From Biostraticola tofi (GTDB lineage: Bacteria > Pseudomonadota > Gammaproteobacteria > Enterobacterales > Enterobacteriaceae): DNA of 64,000 bases. The stretch is taken from positions 124,001 to 188,000 of the forward strand of contig NZ_SMCR01000002.1 of NCBI RefSeq assembly GCF_004343195.1, read 5' to 3'. The notes beneath the pieces are model-generated. The model did not search any database. It was not told where the DNA came from and was given only the letters and a program-made list of their open reading frames with translations. Both the position numbers and the translations under genes were made by a program. Below, piece after piece: positions 28,501 through 37,069 of this stretch; position 1 is the stretch's first letter; each line of letters opens with the position of its first letter.

Positions 28501-29171
28501 TTTGCCGCCAGGCTATCCAGGGACGCTTTCCGCTGTCCGGCGCCAGGGGTCCAGATATCCTTCCCGATGACCTGGCGCATATTTTCGCGCCGGGCTGCGG
28601 CATCATGAGTCAACTATTCCAGCAGCATCTGCGCGACAACATCAGCCAGGAAAATGAATGGCGATGGTTGCCTGCCAGCCCAGGCGCTTCCACTCAGGAA
28701 GACAGCGAACTGCTTGATGCCTTCAGGCAGGCGCAGGCTATCAGTGGTGCCCTGTTTCGGGCTGATGTAAGCACTCCTTCATTTTCTTTTGTCCTGCGTC
28801 CGCGCTCAATGGACAGCTCAATACTGAGTATGACGCTGGATATCAACGGGCAGATTACCCACTATCGGCACGGCCCTTTGACAGCGGCGCATTTGTCCTG
28901 GCCGGGTCCGGGCGGAGCGGCGGCCGGCCAGGCCAGCCTTTCCCTGAAGCTTGCCGATGGCCGCGTCGTCGCCCGAACCGCCTCAGGTCCCTGGGCGCTC
29001 CATCGGCTTTTTGCCGGGGCCGACAGTGAAACCCTCGATCAGGGCCCGGCCAGGCGGCTGCTGTTCAACCTGGAGGGGCATAGCGCGCGAGTCGATGTGA
29101 CGCCTGACAGCAGCTACGATCCGTTCTCTTTACCCGAATTCCGCTGTCTGGATAACAAAGGACGCTTATGA
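25596..29171 (+). CDS. tssM: T6SS inner-membrane protein TssM (IcmF)
   Basis: Central trans-envelope component linking TssL to TssJ. The 1191-residue length is normal for the family. Two N-terminal transmembrane helices (about 14-36 and 48-70) precede a cytosolic domain with an intact Walker A, GAGGSGKSK at residues 143-151, so nucleotide binding is likely retained. A third helix near 457-480 leads to the large periplasmic IcmF domains, ending in a TssJ-binding beta domain (LSMTLDINGQITHYRHGP). It lies 17 bases after tssL, and its stop overlaps the tssA start. Confidence 0.96.
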   Translation: MLKKLMVIFTSRLFWGGVMVSGACLLIWLAGPLIAIEGESPLRSAQRRRQAIAAVIGVWLVLRAMPLLYRAWLQRRLLRHLQSRSESAAGAGESDLALQMGFDNACRIIKKLASQHLQGYWKYCWRLTGRKYLYNIPWLLVIGAGGSGKSKALLHSGLDFYPPPVKRHAGTRADGHSQCEWYFSSLGILLSLPGQYMDHDNAHWPLLRSLLRRYRSRQPFDGVVLAISVQDLLFFSAEDLHRQASQMRSRLLDLARDLGRPFPVYLMLTKADCLLGFSDYFSRLDGAEMEQVWGFNLMRSGGEALHSELPIQLEAQYEKLHRRLAMALPDTLQAEADPGKRAAIFAFPQAFMSLRPPLMRQLMLIFAPHHGEEHFQLEGVYFTSANQKKISAQAPPKETGTDLFAYQPGNSELRPGDEEQKRVPAQRYFLEALFRQVILSDGTSAGNAHYRKRSQRMLCLLASGAMLLLVSMFTCAFILSYKNNCRYVNEVQDRLPYLEIHSARLAKLPNHDLRALLPLLNRLSHLADSHQFDPSAPTLAYRMGLYRGHMMHVSADVVYVHALKRLMLPLVIDRINLLAAEAASGEMPFAQEALKAYLMLHQPDRYDGRFLTHWLMARLPHQDSERPLNALEREHLRGHLLRLLDDAKPASPGGGDDQLVSQLRRVIAKKSLAKRVYCRLKMALITEHRGGYSSLAELAGPLAGQVFKRKSGQALTAPIAGLFTPEGYWLGLDRQVDNTVAAQLEEEQWVTGIKDLPDGEIVAGQIRQLYMDEFIRYWDQVLADVVLVSCRNLEERIHAIRLLSDERSPMRNLLVGLGYILRLERPQEQNQLAGWGRKLNDEAAQRISGLFRQTANDEPLWLPEDIVREHYRDLIDISRPLADAGAATRFDGIIQQLGEVYYYLVAVKAEGGHGVAHGDIMTRLRAEAGRLPQPFRAMLHSIAAETAEVSQHHAQARLRQLVNAQSGHFCRQAIQGRFPLSGARGPDILPDDLAHIFAPGCGIMSQLFQQHLRDNISQENEWRWLPASPGASTQEDSELLDAFRQAQAISGALFRADVSTPSFSFVLRPRSMDSSILSMTLDINGQITHYRHGPLTAAHLSWPGPGGAAAGQASLSLKLADGRVVARTASGPWALHRLFAGADSETLDQGPARRLLFNLEGHSARVDVTPDSSYDPFSLPEFRCLDNKGRL

Positions 29172-30175
29172 ATCACGATTCCCTGCTTTATCCGGTCAGT
29201 CCGGCGACGCCCTGCGGCGATAATCTTGAATACAGCGCAGAGTACCTTGAGCTTAGCCAGCTTGCCTGCGGTAAGCCAGAGCAGCAGTATGGCGATATGC
29301 TGATTCCCGGCGAGCCCCCCGACTGGCGCGGCGTAGAACATCGGGCCATTGGTCTGATGGCGCGCAGTAAGGATATTCGCATTATGGTGCTGCTTGCACA
29401 GGCGTGGACCGCTCTTCATGGTCTGGCGGGCTATGCACAAGGACTGGAGTTGATTAATGAAGCGATGGCACGTTACTGGGACGAACTCATTCCCTCATTG
29501 TCTCCCTGGGCAGAACCGGATCCCTACATGCGCATTAATGCACTGCGTGCGTTGGGTGATGGTTTTGCCCTGGCCCGTCTGCTGCGTCAGTGCCCGGTGG
29601 TACAGGCCGGCGCCCAGGCGTTAACCGTTGCTGATGTGCTCAAAATGCTTGACGGCCCCCAGAGCGTACAGAGTGATTATCCGGGAGGCGCGGCGGTGCT
29701 CGCGGCCCAATTGCGCCAGGGAGTCGATCCGGCATCGTGTTTGATCCTGCGTATCCTGGCCGCAGTGCAGCAGATGAATACCCTGCTCGGACAACGGCTT
29801 GGCGAGGCGGCGATCCCCGAGATGTCGTCACTGCTGGCGGTCTTACGGCGGCTGGCGCCTGCGCCTGAAAAAACGCTATCCCCAATACTGTCTGACGCTG
29901 CGGCAGCGGCGATAAATTCGCCGGCATCGGTAACTGCTATGCCTATCAACAGCATATCCGCTGACGGGGAAATTCGGTGCCGCGAGGATGCCCGCCAGGC
30001 GCTGGCGGCGGTTCAGGCGTACTTCGCCCAACATGAGCCGGGCCATCCGGCTTATTTATTGATTGAGCGCATTCAACAATTATTTGATCTCGATTTCATG
30101 CAGATGATCCGCAATTTGGCACCGGATGCGGCAGCGCAGTTCGACGTTATTTTAAATTCATCAGCCAGTAAATAG
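29168..30175 (+). CDS. tssA: T6SS assembly protein TssA (ImpA family)
   Basis: TssA primes and guides sheath/tube assembly at the baseplate and distal end. The 335-residue product has the ImpA N-terminal domain: YPVSPATPCGDNLEYSAEYL, EPPDWRGVEHRAIGLMARSK, DIRIMVLLAQAWTALHGLAG and RYWDELIPSL. The C-terminal region (about 250-335, ALAAVQAYFAQHEPGHPAYL) is the short type, distinct from the VasJ-type long C-domain. The ATG overlaps the tssM stop (ATGA). Confidence 0.93.
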   Translation: MNHDSLLYPVSPATPCGDNLEYSAEYLELSQLACGKPEQQYGDMLIPGEPPDWRGVEHRAIGLMARSKDIRIMVLLAQAWTALHGLAGYAQGLELINEAMARYWDELIPSLSPWAEPDPYMRINALRALGDGFALARLLRQCPVVQAGAQALTVADVLKMLDGPQSVQSDYPGGAAVLAAQLRQGVDPASCLILRILAAVQQMNTLLGQRLGEAAIPEMSSLLAVLRRLAPAPEKTLSPILSDAAAAAINSPASVTAMPINSISADGEIRCREDARQALAAVQAYFAQHEPGHPAYLLIERIQQLFDLDFMQMIRNLAPDAAAQFDVILNSSASK

Positions 30176-30249
30176 ACCGGTCCATTGCAAGCATGACCAG
30201 GACGGTAATGGGTATCCGATACCGTTTGTATAACCACAAGGAGAAAGGG

Positions 30250-30810
30250 ATGTCACAACAGAGCGACAAAAGTGGGCAAAAATTCATAGCCCGAAACCGG
30301 GCGCCACGCGTGCAGATCGAATATGACGTCGAACTCTATGGCGCGCAAAGAAAAGTCCAGTTGCCGTTCGTCATGGGGGTGCTGGCCGATCTGGTCGGCA
30401 AAAAGGGAGAGCCGTCGCTGCCAGCGATAGATGAACGTAAATTCATGGATGTTGATACTGATAACTTTAATGAGCTGATGAAATCACTACAGCCAGGCAT
30501 CGCATTCAAGGTGGAAAATACCCTGGCTGGCGAGGGTCAGTTATCGGTAGAGCTTAGCTTGAATCATATAGACGATTTCCTACCTGATGCCATCGCCCAG
30601 CAGATTCCCGCGCTTAAGACATTGCTGGATGCGCGGATTGAATTATCTAATCTGCTGTCCTATATGGACGGTAAAAATGGTGCGGAAAATCTGATAGCGT
30701 CGCTGTTGCAAAACAGGGCATTACTTGAACTCCTCAGCCGCGCCGATGCAATCGACGCCGCCGATGCTGCCTCTCTTGCTCAACAGGAGTCTGACCATGC
30801 AGGCCGATAA
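30250..30810 (+). CDS. tssB: T6SS sheath small subunit TssB
   Basis: TssB/VipA forms the contractile sheath with TssC. The 186-residue product has the family core APRVQIEYDVELYGAQRKVQ, LPFVMGVLADLVG, ERKFMDVDTDNFNELMKSLQ and LSVELSLNHIDDFLPDAIA. The ATG at 30250 is preceded by AAGGAG; in-frame upstream ATGs from 30193 are not. The C-terminal helix that ClpV would engage is present, although no tssH lies in this cluster. It overlaps tssC by 14 bases. Confidence 0.96.
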   Translation: MSQQSDKSGQKFIARNRAPRVQIEYDVELYGAQRKVQLPFVMGVLADLVGKKGEPSLPAIDERKFMDVDTDNFNELMKSLQPGIAFKVENTLAGEGQLSVELSLNHIDDFLPDAIAQQIPALKTLLDARIELSNLLSYMDGKNGAENLIASLLQNRALLELLSRADAIDAADAASLAQQESDHAGR

Positions 30811-32299
30811 TGTGATGATCACCCCGGATGAAAGACTGTCGCCGCAGCATACCGCTGCCCAGTTGAGCGCGCTGCTGCTACAGGAATTTCGTCCAACAAC
30901 CGCTCAGGCGATCCAGGCGGTGGAAGCAGCGGTCAGAACGCTCGCCCGCCAGACGCTGGCCCTGGCGCTGCCGTTGACCCAGGATGCCTTTAACGATATC
31001 CAGGCGCTGATCTGCGCCATTGACCATCAACTCTCCCGCCAGCTTAATGCCATCCTTCATCATCCAGATTTTCAGCAGTTGGAAGGTGCCTGGCGCGGCC
31101 TGCATCACCTGGTCAACAACACCGAAAGCAGCGAAATGCTGAAGATCCGCGTCATGAGTATCAGTAAACACGAACTGGCAAAAACGCTGAAAAGGTACAA
31201 GGGCGCCGGTTGGGATCAAAGTCCGGTGTTCAAGCGTATTTATGAAGAAGAATACGGCCAGTTCGGCGGAGAGCCGCTGGGCTGCCTGGTCGGCGATTAT
31301 TACTTTGACCATGGGCCGCAGGATGTCGAGCTACTGGGGGAGATTGCCCGCATCGCCGCCGCCGCCCATTGCCCGTTTATCGGCGGCGCTTCGCCCGAGG
31401 TGATGCAGATGGGATCCTGGCAGGAACTGTCCAATCCGCGGGATTTGACCAAGATATTCCAGAATACCGAATATGTCGCCTGGCGCATGCTGCGCGAATC
31501 GGAAGATGCGCGCTATATCGGTTTGGTGATGCCGCGCTTTCTGGCGCGCCTGCCCTATGGTCAGTTGACCAATCCGGTAGTGCGTTTTCACTTTGAAGAG
31601 CAAACTGCCGGCGCGACCCATCAGAACTTTGTCTGGAGCAATTCGGCCTATGCAATGGCGGTGAACATCAACCGGTCATTCCAGGAATACGGCTGGTGCA
31701 CTTCCATTCGCGGCGTCGAGTCCGGCGGTGCGGTCGACAATCTGCTTTGCCACCGTTATTCCTCCGATGATGGCGGGATAGAGATAAAATGCCCGACCGA
31801 GATAGCCATCAGCGATCGGCGAGAGGCCGAGCTGGCCAAGAATGGTTTTATGCCGCTGGTGTATCGTAAAAATTCCGATTTTGCCGCCTTTATCGGTGCT
31901 CAATCGCTGCAGAAACCTGCCGACTATAGTGATGGGGATGCAACCGCCAATGCCGCCCTGGCGGCCCGGTTGCCTTATTTGTTTGCCTGTTGCCGGTTCG
32001 CGCATTACCTGAAATGCATCGTACGTGACAAAATCGGTTCGTTCCAGAGTCGGGATGACATGGAGCGGTGGCTTAACCACTGGATTATCGACTATGTCGA
32101 TGGGGACCCGGTCAATTCATCTCAGAAAACCAAAGCACGCCGGCCATTAGCCGCCGCCCAGATCCAAGTCGGCGAGTCTGAAGATAACCCGGGCTATTAC
32201 CAGGCCAAGTTTTTCCTGCGTCCCCATTATCAGTTGGAAGGGCTTACCGTATCACTGCGGCTGGTATCCAGATTGCCTTCCTTGAAAGCGGCAAATTAA
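30797..32299 (+). CDS. tssC: T6SS sheath large subunit TssC
   Basis: Large sheath subunit (VipB) of 500 residues. Diagnostic stretches include HHPDFQQLEGAWRGLHHLVN, EYGQFGGEPLGCLVGDYYFD, AAHCPFIGGASPEVMQM, MPRFLARLPYG, FVWSNSAYAMAVNINRSFQE and KIGSFQSRDDMERWLNHWI near the C-terminus. The start at 30797 has AGGAGT six bases upstream and lies inside the tssB 3' end, so the sheath subunits are co-translated. Confidence 0.97.
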   Translation: MQADNVMITPDERLSPQHTAAQLSALLLQEFRPTTAQAIQAVEAAVRTLARQTLALALPLTQDAFNDIQALICAIDHQLSRQLNAILHHPDFQQLEGAWRGLHHLVNNTESSEMLKIRVMSISKHELAKTLKRYKGAGWDQSPVFKRIYEEEYGQFGGEPLGCLVGDYYFDHGPQDVELLGEIARIAAAAHCPFIGGASPEVMQMGSWQELSNPRDLTKIFQNTEYVAWRMLRESEDARYIGLVMPRFLARLPYGQLTNPVVRFHFEEQTAGATHQNFVWSNSAYAMAVNINRSFQEYGWCTSIRGVESGGAVDNLLCHRYSSDDGGIEIKCPTEIAISDRREAELAKNGFMPLVYRKNSDFAAFIGAQSLQKPADYSDGDATANAALAARLPYLFACCRFAHYLKCIVRDKIGSFQSRDDMERWLNHWIIDYVDGDPVNSSQKTKARRPLAAAQIQVGESEDNPGYYQAKFFLRPHYQLEGLTVSLRLVSRLPSLKAAN

Positions 32300-32317
32300 C
32301 CCTGGGAGAACAGACGG

Positions 32318-32815
32318 ATGCATAACAGTATTTATTTGCAGGTAGAAGGCGTGACCGGCGAAGCCATGGATGCCGGGCACCAGGGATGGATTGATGTGCT
32401 GACGTTTGAATGGCACATCAAACAGCCCACCGAGAATACCGTCGGGGGAGGCGGGGGGTGTGGACGGCTGGTGGTAAAGGATCTGCTGGTCTATGCCCGC
32501 CTTGACAAGGCCATGCCGACCATGATGACCATGGCGGCTGAAGGCAGGGCATTGGGCGAGGTGGTGCTGTCTATGGACAAGGCGGGCGGCAAACAGAACG
32601 AGTTTCTCAATATCAGCCTGAAAAACGTCATCATCAGCGCTATTGAGCTAGCGCCGGGCCAGCGTGCGGAGGGGGGGGCCACCGACGGTCAGATAGGGGT
32701 GTTGTACCGGTTTTCGCCGTCAAAGCTTGAGGTGAAATATTCCGCGCAAAGCGAAGCCGGCCAGTCCAGTGCGCCGGTAACGTTTACCTGGGATGTCAAA
32801 TCCAACACCCAATAG
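32318..32815 (+). CDS. hcp: T6SS inner-tube protein Hcp (TssD)
   Basis: Hcp hexamers stack into the tube expelled by the sheath and are themselves secreted. The 165-residue product starts MHNSIYLQVEGVTGEAMDAG and shows IDVLTFEWHIKQP, GRLVVKDLLVYARLDKAMPT and LKNVIISAIELA, typical of the Hcp1 family. GGGAGA precedes the start. It is the last gene of the rightward operon: its stop is only seven bases from the tssG stop on the other strand, with no room for a conventional terminator between them. Confidence 0.96.
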   Translation: MHNSIYLQVEGVTGEAMDAGHQGWIDVLTFEWHIKQPTENTVGGGGGCGRLVVKDLLVYARLDKAMPTMMTMAAEGRALGEVVLSMDKAGGKQNEFLNISLKNVIISAIELAPGQRAEGGATDGQIGVLYRFSPSKLEVKYSAQSEAGQSSAPVTFTWDVKSNTQ

Positions 32816-32822
32816 CCAGGTG

Positions 32823-33986
32823 TCAATCCGGCTCTCGGGGGGAGGAAGGCAGTCGATAAATCACCTCTCTCCTGGCGCAGCCGTCCGGATTATGACCCAA
32901 CCAGCAGGCCTGCCCCAGTGGCTGGCCTGCATCAAGTCTGCATCCCCTATACGCTTTGCCGTCAAGCTCCAGCTGTACCTCGCAGCTCAGCTCCTGGCCG
33001 ACATACCAGTGTACCCACTGCTGCAGCAGCCCGGCTGCCGACAGCGGCGAGGGCGGGCCGGCGTAAACGCCGGGCAGCATTCGCTGATAGCCATTCCAGT
33101 CCAGTGGGCCGATAAGCAGACGAAAGGTCTGCCGATAATCGGCGGTACTTATTCCCAGGCAGGTATCCCGCCCCAGTGCGGCCGGCTGGTCCGCCCTGAA
33201 ACGCCACTGGCTGCGGCGCGGGATAGCTTGCCAGTGAAAGCGATTTTCAAGAACATGCACCGTCACGGAAAACACCTGCTGCAGGATCGATTTCAACCCT
33301 TCGGCATTGCGCGGTCGACGGCTGAGGTGCCCTGCCAGATAGCTGCACAAATGTAAGTTCAGGCCCTCAGGACGCAGAGCCGGCTGGCCCATACCTAACA
33401 GACTGGCCAGGCAGTCATCGACACTGCGGGTGTCGATGCGATCATAGGATAATGCCAGCTGGCTGGCGGCCCAGGCCCGGTAAAACAGCGAAATCAGCCG
33501 ATGATGAAAAATATCGGCGAACGAGGCCAGAGCGGTGTCCTGGTGATGCTTTTGCCGTTGCCAGGCATGTTCGGTCAGATGCAGTGGCAAAGGGCCTTCC
33601 GCGCCAAACAGGCCAAATCCGTAAACCGTCACACGTCCCAGGCCGCTTAAATGACATGGGTCAATGGCGGCAATTTCTGAAGCGGTATAGCCCGGAAAGG
33701 GGCTTTGGCCCAGACGTAATGGGTCATGGTGCGGCAATCGGGAACAGCCGAGCGGATAGGGCGAACCCTGGCAGGCATCGATCCGCCTGAGCAGAGGGAA
33801 AAGACGGTATTGCCATGGCGCTCTGGCGTTCAAAGGCCACGTCCCCTGCTTTTGGCCGGCACCGAGTTCGGGCAGGCTGTTGCTGTGAACCGGGCGGGCA
33901 GCGCCTGGTTGGCGCAAATCGGTATAAGGGAGCGTGGCAGTGGGCAAGCACTGGGCAGCGACAGGTCGCAGAGAGTAAATGTTCAT
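32823..33986 (-). CDS. tssG: T6SS baseplate protein TssG
   Basis: TssG forms the baseplate wedge with TssE and TssF. The 387-residue product shows family features SFADIFHHRLISLFYRAWAA, the GMGQPALRPEGLNLHLCSYL and LAGHLSRRPRNAEGLKSILQ region, and a C-terminal GCRLDAGQPLGQACWLG. Homology is weaker than for the neighbours, but position settles it. The ATG at 33986 overlaps the tssF stop (ATGA). It is last in the leftward operon and converges on hcp. Confidence 0.9.
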   Translation of the reverse strand: MNIYSLRPVAAQCLPTATLPYTDLRQPGAARPVHSNSLPELGAGQKQGTWPLNARAPWQYRLFPLLRRIDACQGSPYPLGCSRLPHHDPLRLGQSPFPGYTASEIAAIDPCHLSGLGRVTVYGFGLFGAEGPLPLHLTEHAWQRQKHHQDTALASFADIFHHRLISLFYRAWAASQLALSYDRIDTRSVDDCLASLLGMGQPALRPEGLNLHLCSYLAGHLSRRPRNAEGLKSILQQVFSVTVHVLENRFHWQAIPRRSQWRFRADQPAALGRDTCLGISTADYRQTFRLLIGPLDWNGYQRMLPGVYAGPPSPLSAAGLLQQWVHWYVGQELSCEVQLELDGKAYRGCRLDAGQPLGQACWLGHNPDGCARREVIYRLPSSPREPD

Positions 33987-35851
33987 AGGCTGGCCTGCTC
34001 GCCTGACCTCATCGCCCAGCACCCAATGATATTCTGACTGGCATCGGTCAGCGTGGTTTCAGTAAAGCTGTTGATGGCGGCGGACTGGCTGAATAACCTC
34101 GCCAATACGCTGCCCAGTAGCCAAGCGCCTGCGCCGGCAAATACCTGTTCGTCCACGCTGATGGCAACGGCGGTGCCGCCGGTATAAAGACCGGGTGGAG
34201 CTATTAATCGGTTAACCGCCGTCAATGTGCAGTGGCGAATGCCCGACAACTGGCGCGCCGCCGCCGGCGCCTGGCCCGCGTGAAATGCCAGCAATTGCCG
34301 CAGGGCAGCAGCGCTGTGCTCTGCCGTTTTGCCTGAGAGACTGGACAGATTCAGGTTGAGCTGGTTTACCAATTGCCAACTGTCCCGGCTATCCGCCATG
34401 GCGCTGGACGGGGGGGTCGGACCCTGGCGAATAACAATATGGCGTACCGGGAACGACTCCCTCATCACCAGTTGCCGATCGCTCTGCTGGGCGAAAATCA
34501 ACGGCAGGCCAGCATTGGTACAGATGATCTCGGCCTCAAGCGCACAGAGGCTGTCCTGCCAGTAGCGGTCTGGTGTCGACACGCCGCCGGTCAGGGTGAT
34601 ATACACTGCCGAGGCGCTGTAGCCGTTGATCATCGCCAGCCCACTATTGGCGTGCCTGCGCTGGGGATGCCGACGCAGCGAAAACCAACTGGGTTCGGCA
34701 CTATCGCCATGCGGGTCATCAGGGGCATACATTTGCCTGAACACGCGCTGGCAGCGGTTGTCGGCACCGTATCCCCGGATTCGGCTGACCGAATAGATCT
34801 CAAAATCATCGGGGCGTACGTGGTCTGCTACCAATGGATGCTCGCTTTGCTGCTGATCCAGCATGAACCGGTCGGCCCGGTGTGGGAAGAGATTGATGAC
34901 CGGTGTACAGTGCAAGGCCAGATGCTGGCGGTCGACCTGCTGTTCCAGGGCCGGATTTTGTTTCCCCAACAGCAAAATGATCTCGAACTGCTGCTGTCGG
35001 CCCGCCCGTGCAAGCAACGGTTGCAGACCGCTGATGCTGAAGAAATGAAAACGATCGGGAAAAAAAAAGTATTCCTGTAGCAGGCGATAGGCTTCAAGGT
35101 TACGCATATCCGCTGGCAGCAGAGCCTGGTCGCGGTCAAAGCCTTCATGTCGCAGGCACTGACGGTCCAGCAGGGAGCAGGTTACGTCGTCGCCATCAAT
35201 GCTGCAGAGGATATGCTGCGTGTGCTCCATGAGAAGTTCCAGCAGCTCCCTGGCCGGGGTCTGGTCGGCACAGAGATAGAACATAATGCGATCGCATTTC
35301 ATTTGCGCCAGGGAGACATTTTCAAAGCAGCGCAGCATTATGCGCAACGCACTGGACTGCCCGCTCGGCCTGATACCGGCTTTGGCAACCGTGGCCGGCA
35401 CCGGACCCAGCGTTACCTGTTCAATACGCAGAGGCTGGAGCACCACCTCATGGGCAGTACTGAAACGGCAGGTCATACCTTGCTTTTTCAGCGCCAGGCT
35501 GTCCATAACCGTTCCCCGCGGTATGGTAAAACCGCCGCTGATATCGCCTTTACCTTCATCGGGCTGCAGCTCTACCACCGCCATCGACGGCACCGGCGCA
35601 AGGTAGTTAGGATATAACACCTCAAGCAGTTGCCTGGAAAGCTGAGGGTAGCCGGCATCCATTTTCAGCTGGATCTTGGAGGTCAGAAATGCAGTGCCTT
35701 CCAGTAGCCGCTCGACAAAAGGATCGCCTATCTGTCCTTCCTGCATGCCCAGCCTGCCTGCCACCGCCGGGTAGCGCTGAGCGAATTCATTACCCATTTC
35801 ACGCAGCCAGGCCAGCTCTTGCTGATAGTACGCCAGTAATCGGTCATCCAT
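33983..35851 (-). CDS. tssF: T6SS baseplate protein TssF
   Basis: Baseplate wedge protein related to phage T4 gp6. The 622-residue product has the unmistakable N-terminus LLAYYQQELAWLREMGNEFA, AQRYPAVAGRLGM, DPFVERLLEGTAFLTSKIQL and LLEVLYPNYLAPVPSM. The C-terminal half includes LLAFHAGQ and VNRLIAPPGLYTGGTAVAIS. It lies three bases after tssE and is coupled to tssG. Confidence 0.96.
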   Translation of the reverse strand: MDDRLLAYYQQELAWLREMGNEFAQRYPAVAGRLGMQEGQIGDPFVERLLEGTAFLTSKIQLKMDAGYPQLSRQLLEVLYPNYLAPVPSMAVVELQPDEGKGDISGGFTIPRGTVMDSLALKKQGMTCRFSTAHEVVLQPLRIEQVTLGPVPATVAKAGIRPSGQSSALRIMLRCFENVSLAQMKCDRIMFYLCADQTPARELLELLMEHTQHILCSIDGDDVTCSLLDRQCLRHEGFDRDQALLPADMRNLEAYRLLQEYFFFPDRFHFFSISGLQPLLARAGRQQQFEIILLLGKQNPALEQQVDRQHLALHCTPVINLFPHRADRFMLDQQQSEHPLVADHVRPDDFEIYSVSRIRGYGADNRCQRVFRQMYAPDDPHGDSAEPSWFSLRRHPQRRHANSGLAMINGYSASAVYITLTGGVSTPDRYWQDSLCALEAEIICTNAGLPLIFAQQSDRQLVMRESFPVRHIVIRQGPTPPSSAMADSRDSWQLVNQLNLNLSSLSGKTAEHSAAALRQLLAFHAGQAPAAARQLSGIRHCTLTAVNRLIAPPGLYTGGTAVAISVDEQVFAGAGAWLLGSVLARLFSQSAAINSFTETTLTDASQNIIGCWAMRSGEQASL

Positions 35852-35854
35852 GAA

Positions 35855-36397
35855 TTACCCCTTATCCCTCAGCTCGATGTGACCGTTTTCAAGACTCAAG
35901 CGGCTCTCAAATACAAACGCCTGCCATCGGGGGCAATGCCAGAGATGGCCCCTGATTTCAAACTTCAGTGCGCTTTGGCCGCCGTGCCATGGGGCGGCGG
36001 GCGTATCAATTTCCAGGGTATCGGCGTCAATACGAGGCTCATAGCGGCACACGGCCTGATGTATCGCCTGGCAGATATCATGCAGGGGCAGCGCCGAGAT
36101 ACATTTTCCCGCCAGCGGCAAAATGCCAAAATTCAGTACACTGCCAGCGACCAGCGGCCAGCGGCCAAGATCATTCCCTGCCTGATAATGGCTGCTGTTT
36201 AACAGCGCATGCAGGTTATCCAATATTGCCCGGCGCATCATGCGCACGCTGTGATGGCGGATGCTGGACTCGGCATCCATCGACAGCGACAGCCCGTCAT
36301 CAGTCAGCCGCTCCAGCAGCGCCGGCTGTGCGTATTCGACATGCAGGCGATGCGCTGCCGGGTCGGGATTCAGCCGATAATCGTTGTTTTTATCCAT
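35855..36397 (-). CDS. tssE: T6SS baseplate protein TssE (gp25-like)
   Basis: gp25-like baseplate protein that seeds the sheath. The 180-residue product contains LLERLTDDG near residue 28, a helix SIRHHSVRMMRRAILDNLHA followed by LLNSSHY, SVLNFGILPLAG, and the C-terminal ALKFEIRGHLWHCPRWQAF, matching the family's beta-strand end. It is separated by two bases from the DUF3540 gene and three from tssF, indicating one operon. Confidence 0.9.
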   Translation of the reverse strand: MDKNNDYRLNPDPAAHRLHVEYAQPALLERLTDDGLSLSMDAESSIRHHSVRMMRRAILDNLHALLNSSHYQAGNDLGRWPLVAGSVLNFGILPLAGKCISALPLHDICQAIHQAVCRYEPRIDADTLEIDTPAAPWHGGQSALKFEIRGHLWHCPRWQAFVFESRLSLENGHIELRDKG

Positions 36398-36399
36398 GG

Positions 36400-37032
36400 C
36401 TATCCCATATGAATCTGTTCAGCATCAATTTTTATCAGCGCTTCGGCGCTGATCAGCGTGTTTTTACTGTGGAAACGCAGACAGTCTTCGGCCTGGATGT
36501 CTATCTGTCCGGCGCGGACCTGCTCTTTGTGGGTGACGCAGCGCAGCAGTCGATGACTGATCTGAGTGGCGGTATGCCACAGGGTTTCGAGGGATTTACC
36601 CACTATTGCCGCCTGCTGCAGTACCACCGACAGCGCCTGGCCGGTATAATTCATCTGCTCTATACGGCACTCGCCCCTTTCGGCAGCCAGCGCCAATCTC
36701 TGGCAGTTGAGCCCGATCTGTCCCGCACTGGACATCTGCAGGTTGCCGGCAGGGGCGATAAGCAAATCGCCGCTTACGCCCAGCGTAGCCACGCCGCTGC
36801 TATCGGCCCGCAGCAATACGGCGAGCAGCCATAACCGGTCGTCATCTCCTGCCAGTAGCACTTCATCATGCGCCTCGGGCCTCAGTAAGCAACTGGCGGC
36901 CAACTGACACTGCCAGGTGCGGTTGTCAAAGGAGATCAGATAACGACCTTCAGCCAGTCGGGCCAGCACTTTGCCGCTGCCCTGATAAAACGCGGCTCGA
37001 GCGGGTGGGTCTGAAATGGTGTCCATATGCAT
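36400..37032 (-). CDS. DUF3540-family protein of the T6SS loading set
   Basis: A 210-residue protein of the DUF3540 type, usually encoded with DUF2169, pentapeptide and DUF4150 genes in T6SS loci. No enzymatic motif is visible. It is beta-rich in the middle (LGVSGDLLIAPAGNLQMSSA, typical of spike-like repeats), with a helix around residues 140-170 and FHSKNTLISAEALIKIDAEQ at the end. That beta pattern resembles VgrG C-terminal spike repeats, so a spike-associated role is plausible. Two ATGs lie within the first three codons; the first is used here. Confidence 0.8.
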   Translation of the reverse strand: MHMDTISDPPARAAFYQGSGKVLARLAEGRYLISFDNRTWQCQLAASCLLRPEAHDEVLLAGDDDRLWLLAVLLRADSSGVATLGVSGDLLIAPAGNLQMSSAGQIGLNCQRLALAAERGECRIEQMNYTGQALSVVLQQAAIVGKSLETLWHTATQISHRLLRCVTHKEQVRAGQIDIQAEDCLRFHSKNTLISAEALIKIDAEQIHMG

Positions 37033-37069
37033 AAGGCATCCTTAAAAATAGCTTTGATGGTAACGTCCC

